33,700 nt of DNA from Lachnospiraceae bacterium (GTDB taxonomy: Bacteria; Bacillota; Clostridia; Lachnospirales; Lachnospiraceae): assembly GCA_017440375.1 (NCBI GenBank), contig JAFSHK010000034.1, forward strand, positions 1 to 33,700, written 5' to 3'. Of this stretch, positions 1 to 8,926 are shown in pieces. A model generated the notes under the pieces. The model was not told the origin of the DNA, did no database searches, and saw only the letters and a list, made by a program, of their open reading frames with translations. A program made the position numbers and the translations under genes. Within the stretch, counting starts at the first letter, position 1. Every line of letters starts with the position of its first letter.

Positions 1-26
1 CATTTTATCCCCCAACATTTGCCCAT

Positions 27-79
27 AAAAAAATTGCACATATATTAACCCATTTTTTTCTTCGTTAATATATATGCAA
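27..79 (-). terminator. Intrinsic terminator downstream of scpB
   Basis: Two 16-nt arms (34-49 and 64-79) pair with a single G-U wobble around a 14-nt loop. On the minus strand the stem is followed by seven consecutive U residues (27-33). This is a textbook rho-independent terminator for the scpA-scpB transcript. There is no T-run on the plus-strand side, so it works in one direction only. Between it and scpB (80-187) I see no gene. A CAT at 1-3 preceded on the minus strand by a GGGGGA box could be the start codon of a gene lying to the left, but only the start codon would be inside the window. Confidence 0.85.
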
Positions 80-187
80 TCTTATCATTCATATGACCTT
101 GTTCCGTCAACTGTCTTCACATTCCGTCCCTAACCGTAAGCAAGACGATTCGATTTCCTGTTAGAAATAATCAATTAACTTCATGAT

Positions 188-757
188 TTAAATATCAAGT
201 TGTAACTGTACCTCTGTTTCCGCCTGCTGTTTAAACTCTTCCATCTGTACCGCAGAAAGCTCAGGTAAATCTTCTAAGGATTTCACTCCAAAGCTGCGAA
301 GGAACTGCTCAGTTGTCCCAAACAAAAGCGGTCTTCCCGGTGCATCCATTCTTCCTACTTCCGTAATCAAATCAAATTCCAGAAGTCGGTTCACCGCATG
401 GTCGCAACTGACACCACGCACCTTCTCAATTTCCAATCTGGTTACCGGCTGCTTATAGGCAATAATTGATAATGTTTCAAGCAGTGTATCTGTCAGAACA
501 AATTTCTTAGGTGTTTTGGCTATCTTAATCAACAACTCATAAAATTCGCCTTTGGTACAAAGCTGTACCGCGTTATCAAGCGTTGTCAATTCAATGCCTC
601 TGTCATTTTTCTGATACTCTTCTGCCATTTCAGTCAGAATTTCTTTTGTTACCTTTTTATCTTCTTCTATCACTTCTGCTAATCTGTCGATTTCCACAGA
701 ATCACCCATTGTAAAAAGAATCGCCTCTAATGTGGCTTTTGCTTTTTGTCTCTCCAT
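188..757 (-). CDS. scpB: Segregation and condensation protein ScpB
   Basis: This 189-residue protein is the kleisin-associated winged-helix subunit of the bacterial SMC condensin, which acts with ScpA and SMC on the nucleoid during chromosome segregation. The N-terminus resembles the family opening (KATLEAILFTMGDSVEIDRL). The middle has the typical LSIIAYKQPVTRLEIEKVRG helix-turn-helix segment, followed by DLITEVGRMDAPGRPLLFGTT. Length is normal for the family. It follows scpA on the same strand after a 67-nt gap and precedes a strong terminator, so it is the last gene of its operon. The start is the ATG at 755-757, with a GGGG box upstream. The call rests on sequence pattern and on the scpA neighbour. 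Confidence 0.96.
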   Translation of the reverse strand: MERQKAKATLEAILFTMGDSVEIDRLAEVIEEDKKVTKEILTEMAEEYQKNDRGIELTTLDNAVQLCTKGEFYELLIKIAKTPKKFVLTDTLLETLSIIAYKQPVTRLEIEKVRGVSCDHAVNRLLEFDLITEVGRMDAPGRPLLFGTTEQFLRSFGVKSLEDLPELSAVQMEEFKQQAETEVQLQLDI

Positions 758-824
758 TTTCTTTCATCCCCTGTTTTTATCAACTAGTTTTACCGTTCAC
801 TGCATCACGCCTATTTACATTTCA

Positions 825-1574
825 TCATGCTGACATTTTCGACGTAATAATAATATCCGCAAACGTATCTTCCTGCTCAATTCCTATTTTTCCGGTTTTC
901 ATCATTTCCAGAATCACGAGAAACGTTACAATGACTTCCATTTTACTGTGCTGTTTCTCCAAGAGCTTACGGAAACTGAATGTTTTGTGCGTCTGTATGT
1001 ATGCTTCTATATAGGTTGTCTTTAAATCCATATCAATTTCATCTTTTTCAATCTTACCGAATGTACTTCTGACAGGGTCAATCTTGTCCTCCTGCCGTTT
1101 CATCATAGATTTAAAGATTTCATGTAATTTTGCCAGTGTCATATCACCAATCAATTCTTCATAATTAACCGGTTCTCTATATTCATTGATTTCTTTTGGC
1201 AAAGTCGGCTTTTTATACAAACTTCTTTCTGCTTCAATCAGTCTGTCCTTCAATTCATAGGACATATATTTACACATCTTGTATTCTAACAGTTTTTCTA
1301 CTAATTCGGCTCTTGGATCTTCCTCTTCGCCTTCTTCATTCACTTCTTTCGGCAGAAGCATCTTACACTTAATGTCTATCAGAGTTGCTGCCATGACGAG
1401 AAATTCGCTCATAACGTTCATATCCTCTGTTTCCATCTGCTTAATGTAATCCAAATACTGCTCCGTAATTTCTACAATCGGAATATCATAGATATCAACT
1501 TTGTTCTTATCAATCAAATGTAGTAACAAATCAAGAGGTCCTTCAAAAACCTCTAATTTTACAGGAATTGCCAT
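825..1574 (-). CDS. scpA: Segregation and condensation protein ScpA (kleisin)
   Basis: This 249-residue kleisin subunit of the SMC-ScpA-ScpB condensin bridges the SMC heads. The N-terminal signature LEVFEGPLDLLLHLIDKNKV (residues 7-26) and the following DIYDIPIVEITEQYLDYI are diagnostic. An acidic stretch near residues 78-90 (EEGEEEDPRAELVEKLLEYK) is also typical of the family. The C-terminus forms the small winged-helix domain that contacts an SMC head (SKMEVIVTFLVILEMMKTGK). The start ATG has a GAGG box 9 nt upstream. It lies only 18 nt below the metallophosphoesterase gene and directly above scpB, so the three are probably cotranscribed. Confidence 0.97.
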   Translation of the reverse strand: MAIPVKLEVFEGPLDLLLHLIDKNKVDIYDIPIVEITEQYLDYIKQMETEDMNVMSEFLVMAATLIDIKCKMLLPKEVNEEGEEEDPRAELVEKLLEYKMCKYMSYELKDRLIEAERSLYKKPTLPKEINEYREPVNYEELIGDMTLAKLHEIFKSMMKRQEDKIDPVRSTFGKIEKDEIDMDLKTTYIEAYIQTHKTFSFRKLLEKQHSKMEVIVTFLVILEMMKTGKIGIEQEDTFADIIITSKMSA

Positions 1575-1592
1575 TCTGCTATCCTCTCTGTC

Positions 1593-2462
1593 TTATTGTT
1601 TGTCCGACGATATCGGGCGCAAATGTATCACAATCAGTTCTCCCGGATTAAAAATCCGAATCGGCAGTGTATGCGTTCCAAGTCCTCGACTCAGAATCAT
1701 CTCCGCATTTCCTTCTTTAAATCTGCCACCATCATATTTAGGGAAAAGTGTTAATTTCGGAGACACAACCCCACCCAGATACGGAAGGCGCATCAAACCG
1801 CCATGTACATGACCGGATACCACTAAGTCTGCTCCCCATTTTGCATATTCTTGAAAGTATTCCGGATTGTGGGCAATCAGAAGTTGAAATTTATCCTTCT
1901 GTGGATACCCTAATACTTCCGGCAAATATTCATCTCTCATCGGATATTTCCGAAATCTTTTATAATAACATCTGTCCATCTGCAAACCACAGATACTGAT
2001 GTTTGCAGACGGCAGACTAACTGTTTCGTTGATTAACGGTTCAATTCCGCAAGCATGCAGACCACTCATGTACTCTTCATATATGCTTCCGTACTGTTCA
2101 GGATACAGCCCTGCACGATATTCATGATTTCCCATCCCGTAATAAATCGGATAATCTTTCGCCAACTGTTCCATAAACCGAAGCGCTATATGAAATTTAT
2201 CACCTTTTTGTGCCGTCATCATATCTCCTGCAACCAGAATCGCATCCGGTGCAAGCCTTTTTATTGCACTTAACAATTTCTTGTTATCTTTTCCAAAAGA
2301 TTTATTATGCAAATCCGATAAAAGTACAAATTTACACTCTTTCGTCAGTTTCTCGGATTCTATCTCATACGCAATCGTTACAAAACGATTGCAATCATAA
2401 CACATAATCAACAGAAAAAAGCAGACAATAACTGCAAAAATAACCAATAGGGTGACAAACAT
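1593..2462 (-). CDS. Membrane-anchored metallophosphoesterase (YkuE-like)
   Basis: This 289-residue calcineurin-type phosphoesterase has a single N-terminal membrane helix (residues 2-21). The two-metal-site motifs appear in order: SDLHN (Asp50, His52), AGDMM (Asp80), GNHE (Asn112, His113), AHNPE, and GHVHGG near the C-terminus. This places it with the YkuE/LpxH-like membrane phosphoesterases. The substrate cannot be read from the sequence; a lipid-linked or cell-wall phosphoester is possible because of the membrane anchor and the upstream carboxypeptidase. It sits 55 nt below the carboxypeptidase gene and 18 nt above scpA on the same strand, probably in one transcript. Confidence 0.88.
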   Translation of the reverse strand: MFVTLLVIFAVIVCFFLLIMCYDCNRFVTIAYEIESEKLTKECKFVLLSDLHNKSFGKDNKKLLSAIKRLAPDAILVAGDMMTAQKGDKFHIALRFMEQLAKDYPIYYGMGNHEYRAGLYPEQYGSIYEEYMSGLHACGIEPLINETVSLPSANISICGLQMDRCYYKRFRKYPMRDEYLPEVLGYPQKDKFQLLIAHNPEYFQEYAKWGADLVVSGHVHGGLMRLPYLGGVVSPKLTLFPKYDGGRFKEGNAEMILSRGLGTHTLPIRIFNPGELIVIHLRPISSDKQ

Positions 2463-2517
2463 TATTCTTCTCCATCATTGCTTCTACGTAACTTATAAAG
2501 TATATCACACTTGCATT

Positions 2518-3699
2518 TCATGAAACAAGGTATTTTTGCCATATCTGATACAGATAATCCAGATATCCGGCTTTTTCTACCGATTTTGCCGCAAGGATAG
2601 ATACACTTCCAATACGATTTCCATTCAATTTGTATACAGCCTCACCAATGGCATCTCCTTCTGTAATCGGTGCTTCTACCACCTCCGGCAGGCTGATTTC
2701 TTTCTGAATATCATTCAAATTGTTTCCTGCTGTATCCAGATATTGGAAGGTTCCCTCATAAGTAAGATTTACCTCCTCTTCCACGCCACCTTGTACCTTC
2801 TGTGCCGGCAGTGCATCTTTATTCTCATCCTTATACATCTGGCTCACACTATATCCATAATTCAATAAGGTTATTGCATCCTGAAACCTGGTTTTATTAT
2901 CCGGTGCCGCCATCACGACAGCAATCAATTCCATTCCATCCTTATTGGCTGTTGCCGACAAACAGTACAGCGCTTTGGATGTGGAACCTGTTTTCAAACC
3001 TGTTGTCCATTCATATTGTTTTAATAGCTTATTCGTACTCGACAAAGTAAACGTGGACGTTCCCTGTGCGGTCTGGTGCACGATGTCCTCCATCCAAATC
3101 CCTGTATAGTTAAATATTTCCGGATATCTGGTAATCAGCTCTCGCGACATAATCGCCACATCTTTCGCCGATGTATAATGATTATCCGAATCGGTAAGCC
3201 CGCAGCAATCTTCAAAATGCGTGTTCTGCATACCAAGACTCTCTGCTTTTTCATTCATTAATTTCACAAATTCGCCTTCGCTTCCGGCTATGTATTCCGC
3301 AACCGCTACGCTTGCATCATTTCCGGATGCCACTGCGATACACTTAATCATCGTATCTAACGTCTGTGTTTCTCCTTCTTCCAGAAAAACCTGGGAACCA
3401 CCCATTGATTTCGCATAAGCACTTGTCACCACAGAATCCTCTAATCGAATCCTACCACTTTGCAGATGGTCAAATATAACAAGTAAGGTCATAATCTTGG
3501 TAATACTCGCCGGACTTCTTCTCATTTCTGCATCCTGCTCACATATAATCTGTCCGGTGGATGCTTCCATAACCACATAAGACGGTGCAGAAACCTCTGG
3601 TGCCGCATAAGCCTTCATCGGTATGATTCCCGAAAAACATGTAACGGTCATAAGCACCGACATAATCAGACCTAGTAACCGCTTTTTTCTTTTTATCAA
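2518..3699 (-). CDS. dacF: D-alanyl-D-alanine carboxypeptidase (PBP5/DacF type)
   Basis: This 393-residue penicillin-binding protein removes the terminal D-Ala from peptidoglycan stem peptides outside the cell. A signal peptide (KRKKR, then a hydrophobic stretch ending KAYA, cleavage near residue 32) is clear. The SxxK motif is SITK (Ser65, Lys68), the SxN motif SGN (Ser125, Asn127) and the KTG motif KTGS (Lys236). The C-terminal part is the beta-rich PBP5_C domain ending in an amphipathic helix (YLDYLYQIWQKYLVS) that would lie on the membrane. The start is a TTG codon with GGGAG 9 nt upstream. A nearby ATG is in a different frame and the next in-frame ATG would destroy the signal peptide. 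The dacF name is by similarity; dacA/dacB-type roles cannot be excluded. Confidence 0.93.
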   Translation of the reverse strand: MIKRKKRLLGLIMSVLMTVTCFSGIIPMKAYAAPEVSAPSYVVMEASTGQIICEQDAEMRRSPASITKIMTLLVIFDHLQSGRIRLEDSVVTSAYAKSMGGSQVFLEEGETQTLDTMIKCIAVASGNDASVAVAEYIAGSEGEFVKLMNEKAESLGMQNTHFEDCCGLTDSDNHYTSAKDVAIMSRELITRYPEIFNYTGIWMEDIVHQTAQGTSTFTLSSTNKLLKQYEWTTGLKTGSTSKALYCLSATANKDGMELIAVVMAAPDNKTRFQDAITLLNYGYSVSQMYKDENKDALPAQKVQGGVEEEVNLTYEGTFQYLDTAGNNLNDIQKEISLPEVVEAPITEGDAIGEAVYKLNGNRIGSVSILAAKSVEKAGYLDYLYQIWQKYLVS

Positions 3700-3801
3700 A
3701 ACTCATCTCTCCCGTTGCTTCCTCTATATCATAGTTATTAGACGAAAAGACTTATTATGACCATTTATCCCGAAAAAGGTTTTAAAAATCCTGATATAAC
3801 A

Positions 3802-3827
3802 AAATCCCTGATAAAAATCAGGGATTT
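3802..3827 (-). terminator. Terminator downstream of rpsU
   Basis: An 11-bp perfect stem (3802-3812 with 3817-3827) with a 4-nt loop lies 14 nt after the rpsU stop. On the minus strand the end of the stem and the following bases read ATTTTGTTAT, a moderately T-rich tail. It separates the short rpsU transcript from dacF. The rest of 3700-3841 shows no gene; it must hold the dacF promoter, which I could not place with confidence. Confidence 0.7.
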
Positions 3828-3841
3828 GTTCTACACTTAAA

Positions 3842-4018
3842 TTAGTTGTATTTACGTTTTCTTGCTGCTTCAGATTTTTTCTTACGTCTTACACTTGGTT
3901 TCTCGTAATGTTCTCTTTTACGAATCTCCTGCTGAATGCCGGCTTTCGCACAGCTTCTTTTAAAACGACGTAATGCACTATCTAAAGTCTCGTTCTCTTT
4001 TACGATTACGTTTGACAT
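3842..4018 (-). CDS. rpsU: 30S ribosomal protein S21
   Basis: This 58-residue basic protein is part of the small ribosomal subunit near the 3' end of 16S rRNA. It starts [20 protein letters not shown], continues with [20 protein letters not shown] and ends in a lysine/arginine-rich tail ([15 protein letters not shown]). All of this is diagnostic of S21, and the length is normal. Two SD-like boxes precede the ATG (GGGAGG, then AGGTG 5 nt from the start). It has its own strong promoter upstream and a terminator just after the stop, so it can be transcribed as a single gene. Readthrough from alaS is also possible because no clear terminator follows alaS. Confidence 0.97.
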   Translation of the reverse strand: MSNVIVKENETLDSALRRFKRSCAKAGIQQEIRKREHYEKPSVRRKKKSEAARKRKYN

Positions 4019-4076
4019 TTTCGCACCTGACCTCCCTTCAGTCCCTAACTAGTAACTCGACTGATTGGGTTATTTA

Positions 4077-4109
4077 TGCACAACTGTGCATTGTGTGTCT
4101 ACACACAAT
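4077..4109 (-). promoter_or_regulatory. Tandem hairpins in the rpsU 5' leader
   Basis: Two inverted repeats abut one another. The first (4090-4109) has an 8-bp perfect stem with a 4-nt loop. The second (4077-4090) has a 6-bp stem with a 2-nt loop (or 5 bp with 4 nt). With the predicted -10 box at 4114-4119, transcription would start near 4107, so the first hairpin would sit at the very 5' end of the mRNA. Possible roles are mRNA stabilisation or autogenous control by S21. Only the base pairing is seen. Confidence 0.5.
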
Positions 4110-4113
4110 ATAA

Positions 4114-4141
4114 ATTATACCACAAATTGGTTATGAGTCAA
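4114..4141 (-). promoter_or_regulatory. Promoter of rpsU
   Basis: The -35 box TTGACT (4136-4141) and -10 box TATAAT (4114-4119) are separated by 16 nt, with a TGG immediately before the -10 giving an extended -10 element. This is close to the SigA consensus and lies in the short gap between the alaS stop and the rpsU leader. Confidence 0.8.
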
Positions 4142-4175
4142 CTATTATTTTTAGAAATCCTAAGAAAACATAAAA

Positions 4176-6815
4176 TTATGCGAGCTGACCTTCTAATACC
4201 TTTGCAGTTTCTGCAATTGCAGCATCTATTCCTGCCGGATTTTTGCCACCTGCCTGTGCCATGTTAGGGCGACCACCGCCGCCACCGCCAACAAGTGCCG
4301 CAATACCTTTAATTAAGTTACCTGCGTGCGCACCTTTCGCCATTGCACCATCGGTTGCCATTGCTACTAAGCTTACTTTACCGTCTGTATCGGAAATCAA
4401 TACAACTACGCCTTCACCCAATTTTTCTTTTAACTGGTCTCCTAAATCACGCAGACCATTCATATCTACACCGGAAACCTTTGCTGCCAGAAGTTTTACA
4501 CCCTTTACTTCCTGTACCTGATTCATTACATCACCAAGTGCATCTTTGGCTGCTTTGCTCTTCAAAGATTCATTTTCACTCTGCAAAGCTTTCATTTCAG
4601 CCATCAAGTGTTCGCAACGTTCTAACAGATTTGCCGGAGTTGTTTTTAATACTTTTGCTGCTTCTTCCAGTTTTGCTTCTAAATCAGCATAGTATTTTAC
4701 TACGCCATTACCTGTCAAAGCTTCAATTCTTCTGACGCCGGCTGCTACTCCGTTTTCAGAAATAATCTTGAAAGAAGAAATTACTCCGGTATTCTTTACG
4801 TGAGTACCACCGCAGAATTCCTTCGAGAACTCGCCCATCTCTACAACACGCACCGTTTCACCGTATTTTTCACCAAAAAGTGCCATTGCGCCTGTCTTCT
4901 TCGCTTCTTCTACTGTCATAACTTCTGTTACAACCGGAATATTTTCTGCGATTTTCTCATTTACAATCTTCTCAACCTGTGCCAGTTCATCCGGTGTCAT
5001 GGCGGAGAAATGTGAAAAGTCAAAACGAAGTCTTTCGCCATCATTGTAAGAACCGGCCTGTTCTACATGGCTTCCAAGTACCATACGCAGTGCTTTCTGT
5101 AAAAGATGTGTCGCGCTGTGGTTTTTACAAGTTGCTGTTCTTCTTTCTGCATCCACTTCCAAAGTAACAGTGTCACCTACTTTGAACATACCTTTCGTAA
5201 CACGTCCAATATGACCTACTTTACCACCTAACATCTTAACCGTATCTTCAACTTTGAACTCACCGTCAGCGCAGCGGATAATACCAACATCGCCAACCTG
5301 TCCACCCATAGTTGCATAGAAAGGTGTCTCATCTACAAAAATAGTTCCGATTTCACCATCTGTAAGTGCCTCTACCAATTCTGTTTCTGTTGTAAGAACA
5401 GAAATCTTAGAGTTATGCACCAAATTATCATAACCCACAAATACAGAAGTTATACTTGGATCGATGGATTCGTATACTGTAACATCTGCACCCATGTAGT
5501 TCGTTACTTTACGTGCACTACGTGCTTTTACTTTCTGTTCTTCCATAGCTGCTTTGAAACCGGCTTCATCTACGGTAAATCCCTTTTCCTCCAAAATTTC
5601 CTTTGTTAAGTCAATCGGGAATCCATAAGTATCATATAATTTGAAAGTATCCTCACCGGAAAGTTCTTCGCGACCTTCCTTGGTCATGGTTTCTTCCATT
5701 TCAGCCAGAATGCTCAAGCCCTGATCGATTGTTTTATTGAATTTATTTTCTTCCTGTGTTAATACGTTGAAAATAAATTCTTTCTTTTCTTCCAATTCCG
5801 GATAACCGTCTTTGGAGCCCTCGATAACCGTATTACTTAAATTTGCAAGAAAAGTACCTTGAACACCAAGCTTACGTCCCTGACGGGCTGCTCTACGAAT
5901 AATACGTCTAAGAACATAGCCACGTCCCTCGTTGGACGGCATAATACCATCGGAAATCATGAAAGTTGCGGAACGAATATGGTCAGTAATAATACGGATA
6001 GAAACATCGGTATCATAATCTTCTTTATAAGCAACACCTGCAATTTCACAAACTCTTGTACGAAGAGCAAGTACCGTATCCACATCAAAAATGGAATCTA
6101 CATCCTGTACTGCAGATGCAAGTCTCTCAAGCCCCATACCTGTATCAATATTTTTCTGTACCAATTCGGTATAATTGCCTTTTCCATCGTTATCAAACTG
6201 TGTAAATACGTTGTTCCAGATTTCCATGTAACGGTCACAATCACAACCAACGGTACAATCCGGCTTACCACAACCATATTTTTCACCACGATCATAATAA
6301 ATTTCAGAACAAGGTCCACATGGACCAGAACCGTGTTCCCAGAAATTATCAGCTTTGCCGAAACGGAAAATTCTCTCCGGTGCAATACCGATTTCCTTAT
6401 TCCAGATTTCAAAAGCTTCTTCATCGTTTTCATAAATAGACGGATAAAGTCTTTCTTTATCCAGTCCTACTACTTCTGTTAAAAACTCCCAGCTCCATGC
6501 AATTGCTTCATGTTTGAAGTAATCACCAAAAGAGAAGTTACCAAGCATTTCAAAGAAAGTACCATGTCTTGCTGTTTTACCAACATTCTCCAAATCACCC
6601 GTACGAATACATTTCTGACAGGTTGTCACACGTTTTCTTGGTGGAATTTCCTGACCTGTAAAATATGGTTTCAATGGTGCCATACCAGAGTTAATCAGCA
6701 ATAAGCTGTTATCATTATGTGGTACCAGTGAAAAGCTTTTCATTTTCAAGTGTTCCTTGCTTTCAAAAAACTCAAGAAACATTCTTCTAAGTTCATTAAC
6801 ACCGTATTGTTTCAT
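4176..6815 (-). CDS. alaS: Alanyl-tRNA synthetase
   Basis: This 879-residue class II synthetase charges tRNA-Ala. The catalytic core occupies roughly residues 1-440, opening with the characteristic ELRRMFLEFFESKEHLKMKS and containing GSGPCGPCSEIYYDRG. The editing domain carries HSATHLLQ and CGGTHVKNTG, the zinc-binding HxxxH and CxxxH residues that hydrolyse Ser-tRNA-Ala and Gly-tRNA-Ala. The C-terminal DHHA1/C-Ala domain ends in the glycine run GGGGGGRPNMAQAGG. Length is normal. The ATG is preceded by AAGGGAAC. It lies 33 nt below glyS with no T-box leader between them, so it is probably expressed from the upstream lipoprotein-glyS promoter. Confidence 0.98.
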   Translation of the reverse strand: MKQYGVNELRRMFLEFFESKEHLKMKSFSLVPHNDNSLLLINSGMAPLKPYFTGQEIPPRKRVTTCQKCIRTGDLENVGKTARHGTFFEMLGNFSFGDYFKHEAIAWSWEFLTEVVGLDKERLYPSIYENDEEAFEIWNKEIGIAPERIFRFGKADNFWEHGSGPCGPCSEIYYDRGEKYGCGKPDCTVGCDCDRYMEIWNNVFTQFDNDGKGNYTELVQKNIDTGMGLERLASAVQDVDSIFDVDTVLALRTRVCEIAGVAYKEDYDTDVSIRIITDHIRSATFMISDGIMPSNEGRGYVLRRIIRRAARQGRKLGVQGTFLANLSNTVIEGSKDGYPELEEKKEFIFNVLTQEENKFNKTIDQGLSILAEMEETMTKEGREELSGEDTFKLYDTYGFPIDLTKEILEEKGFTVDEAGFKAAMEEQKVKARSARKVTNYMGADVTVYESIDPSITSVFVGYDNLVHNSKISVLTTETELVEALTDGEIGTIFVDETPFYATMGGQVGDVGIIRCADGEFKVEDTVKMLGGKVGHIGRVTKGMFKVGDTVTLEVDAERRTATCKNHSATHLLQKALRMVLGSHVEQAGSYNDGERLRFDFSHFSAMTPDELAQVEKIVNEKIAENIPVVTEVMTVEEAKKTGAMALFGEKYGETVRVVEMGEFSKEFCGGTHVKNTGVISSFKIISENGVAAGVRRIEALTGNGVVKYYADLEAKLEEAAKVLKTTPANLLERCEHLMAEMKALQSENESLKSKAAKDALGDVMNQVQEVKGVKLLAAKVSGVDMNGLRDLGDQLKEKLGEGVVVLISDTDGKVSLVAMATDGAMAKGAHAGNLIKGIAALVGGGGGGRPNMAQAGGKNPAGIDAAIAETAKVLEGQLA

Positions 6816-6848
6816 ATTATGTTCCCTTCTGTATCACTTTTTGTCTTT

Positions 6849-8237
6849 TTAGAAAGTAAATTTATCTGCAAAGTAAGCATCCAGATCTTTGATAGCAACT
6901 CTCTCCTGCTCCATAGAATCACGGAAACGAATAGTTACACACTGATCTGTTTCGGACTCGAAATCGTATGTAATACAGAATGGAGTTCCAATTTCATCCT
7001 GTCTACGATATCTCTTACCGATATTACCTCTATCATCAAATTCACAGTTATATTTTTTAGATAACTCTGTAAAGATTTTCTCCGCACCTTCATTTAATTT
7101 CTTAGATAAAGGAAGCACACCAATCTTAACCGGTGCAAGTGCCGGATGGAAATGTAATACGGTTCGAACATCTCCCTCACCAATTTCTTCTTCATCATAA
7201 GCTGCACAAAGGAATGCCAGTACCACACGATCCGCTCCAAGAGATGGCTCAATAACGTATGGAACATATCTTTCATTCTTCGCATCATCAAAATAGGACA
7301 TATCCTCACCAGAAGTATTCTGATGCTGTGTCAGATCATAGTCTGTTCTATCAGCGATACCCCAAAGTTCACCCCATCCGAATGGGAATAAGAACTCAAT
7401 ATCTGTTGTTCCTTTAGAATAGAAGCAAAGCTCTTCCGGAGAATGATCACGAAGTCTCATTTCCTCTTCTTTGATACCAAGAGAAAGTAACCAGTCACGG
7501 CAGAAGCCTCTCCAATACTGGAACCATTCTAAATCAGTTCCAGGCTCACAGAAGAATTCCAGTTCCATCTGTTCAAATTCTCTGGTACGGAAAGTGAAGT
7601 TACCCGGAGTAATCTCGTTACGGAAGGACTTACCAATCTGTCCGATACCAAACGGAATTTTCTTACGGGAAGTTCTCTGAACGTTTTTAAAGTTTACAAA
7701 GATACCCTGTGCTGTTTCCGGTCTTAAGTATACTGTATTTTTTGCATCTTCTGTTACACCCTGGAATGTTTTAAACATCAGGTTGAACTGTCTGATATCC
7801 GTAAAATTATGTTTTCCACAAGTAGGACATGGAATATTCTTTTCTTCTACAAAATCCTTCATCTGCTGCTGTGTCCACGCATCGATAGACTCTGTTAATT
7901 CAATACCATTTTCCTGCGCAAAATCTTCAATCAATTTATCAGCACGGAAACGCTCATGACATTCTTTACAATCCATAAGCGGATCGGAGAAGCCACCCAA
8001 ATGTCCAGATGCAACCCATGTCTGCGGATTCATCAGAATCGCACAGTCTACACCTACGTTGTATGGATTTTCCATTACGAACTTCTGCCACCACGCCTTT
8101 TTTACATTATTCTTTAACTCAACACCAAGATTACCGTAATCCCATGTATTTGCCAATCCGCCATAAATCTCAGAACCCGGATATACGAATCCTCTTGCTT
8201 TCGCTAAAGCTACAATTTTTTCCATTGTCTTTTCCAT
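6849..8237 (-). CDS. glyS: Glycyl-tRNA synthetase, single-chain dimeric type
   Basis: This 462-residue class II synthetase is of the alpha2 (eukaryote/archaea-like) type, not the alpha2-beta2 GlyQ/GlyS type found in Bacillus subtilis. Visible features are the N-terminal [11 protein letters not shown] segment, a zinc-finger-like pair (CKECHERF and CPTCGKHNF), motif 2 around [20 protein letters not shown], and motif 3 with [12 protein letters not shown]. The C-terminal anticodon-binding domain begins near [12 protein letters not shown]. The ATG has GAGGG 7 nt upstream. It follows the lipoprotein gene by 55 nt and precedes alaS, making a two-synthetase unit. The position next to recO/era matches the Bacillota synteny even though the enzyme class differs. 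Confidence 0.97.
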   Translation of the reverse strand: MEKTMEKIVALAKARGFVYPGSEIYGGLANTWDYGNLGVELKNNVKKAWWQKFVMENPYNVGVDCAILMNPQTWVASGHLGGFSDPLMDCKECHERFRADKLIEDFAQENGIELTESIDAWTQQQMKDFVEEKNIPCPTCGKHNFTDIRQFNLMFKTFQGVTEDAKNTVYLRPETAQGIFVNFKNVQRTSRKKIPFGIGQIGKSFRNEITPGNFTFRTREFEQMELEFFCEPGTDLEWFQYWRGFCRDWLLSLGIKEEEMRLRDHSPEELCFYSKGTTDIEFLFPFGWGELWGIADRTDYDLTQHQNTSGEDMSYFDDAKNERYVPYVIEPSLGADRVVLAFLCAAYDEEEIGEGDVRTVLHFHPALAPVKIGVLPLSKKLNEGAEKIFTELSKKYNCEFDDRGNIGKRYRRQDEIGTPFCITYDFESETDQCVTIRFRDSMEQERVAIKDLDAYFADKFTF

Positions 8238-8292
8238 GATTTTTCCCTCACATCTTTTTATTCTTGACCGTCTCAGTTAAAACGGTTTTATC

Positions 8293-8883
8293 CTATTTGA
8301 ATATAATATAAGAGAGCATGTCTTCTCCCTCCGCTCCGATATGCGCATCCTCTTTGCCGGATATAATAACATTGCCACTGGTATACAAAATTTTATCGTA
8401 CACCTGCACGTTTAATTCTTCACCTTCCTTGGTTCCGACAACTATGACATGATTCTCATTGATTTGTGCTAACTGTTCTTCACTAATATCTGTACCATCT
8501 TCTGACACTGCATCTTTTAAAGAATAACCCTTAGCTAATGCCTCAGCAACAGTGCCATTAAAAAGTTCTCTGTTGTTAAACTCTGTATAATCTGTACCAC
8601 TTTGATAAGTCATTTCCACGACAATCTTACCATCTTTTTCCTTAATAGAGTCGCAGACAACCTTCTGTGTCCCATCGCCAAACTGCGATATTTTCTCCTG
8701 TGCCATAGTAGTAAGTTCTTCCACATCATAGTAATTTCTCTCGAATTGTTCTACGATTATCTGTTTAATACTACCATCCTTTTGAACGGAAACCGTATTG
8801 GTGTTAGAAAGATTTGAATCACCACATCCAATCATAACATACGCCACTGCCATTACTATAAGAGTCAATTTCCATTTCTTCAT
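8293..8883 (-). CDS. Predicted lipoprotein of unknown function
   Basis: This 196-residue protein begins with a lysine-containing n-region (MKKWKL), a hydrophobic stretch and a lipobox-like end (VMIGC, Cys20), so it is probably lipid-anchored on the outer face of the membrane. The mature part is acidic, has no cysteine pair or catalytic motif that I recognise, and seems to be alpha/beta (KEKDGKIVVEMTYQSGTDYTEF, then ENHVIVVGTKEGEELNVQVYD). It has its own promoter (8927-8955) and lies 55 nt above glyS, so it probably leads the lipoprotein-glyS-alaS transcript. The start ATG has GAGGGG upstream. I do not recognise a family; it could be a cell-envelope sensor or structural lipoprotein. Confidence 0.8.
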   Translation of the reverse strand: MKKWKLTLIVMAVAYVMIGCGDSNLSNTNTVSVQKDGSIKQIIVEQFERNYYDVEELTTMAQEKISQFGDGTQKVVCDSIKEKDGKIVVEMTYQSGTDYTEFNNRELFNGTVAEALAKGYSLKDAVSEDGTDISEEQLAQINENHVIVVGTKEGEELNVQVYDKILYTSGNVIISGKEDAHIGAEGEDMLSYIIFK

Positions 8884-8900
8884 AAATTTATTCCCCTCTC

Positions 8901-8912
8901 GGTTTATAAACC
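8901..8912. promoter_or_regulatory. 12-bp perfect palindrome in the lipoprotein leader
   Basis: GGTTTATAAACC is a perfect 12-bp palindrome lying between the predicted transcription start (near 8920) and the ribosome binding site of the lipoprotein gene. It could be an operator for a dimeric repressor of the lipoprotein-glyS-alaS transcript. A 12-bp AT-rich palindrome can also occur by chance. Confidence 0.35.
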
Positions 8913-8926
8913 ACTAACAACTTTAC

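Noticed and set aside
5859-6482. 207-residue open frame on the plus strand opposite alaS
   Set aside because: It lies wholly antisense to the strongly conserved AlaS catalytic domain, and its composition (Asn/Thr/Ile-rich) is that of a complementary-strand shadow.
6816-6848. T-box leader before alaS or glyS
   Set aside because: The gaps before the two synthetase genes are 33 and 55 nt, and no T-box sequence or antiterminator is visible.
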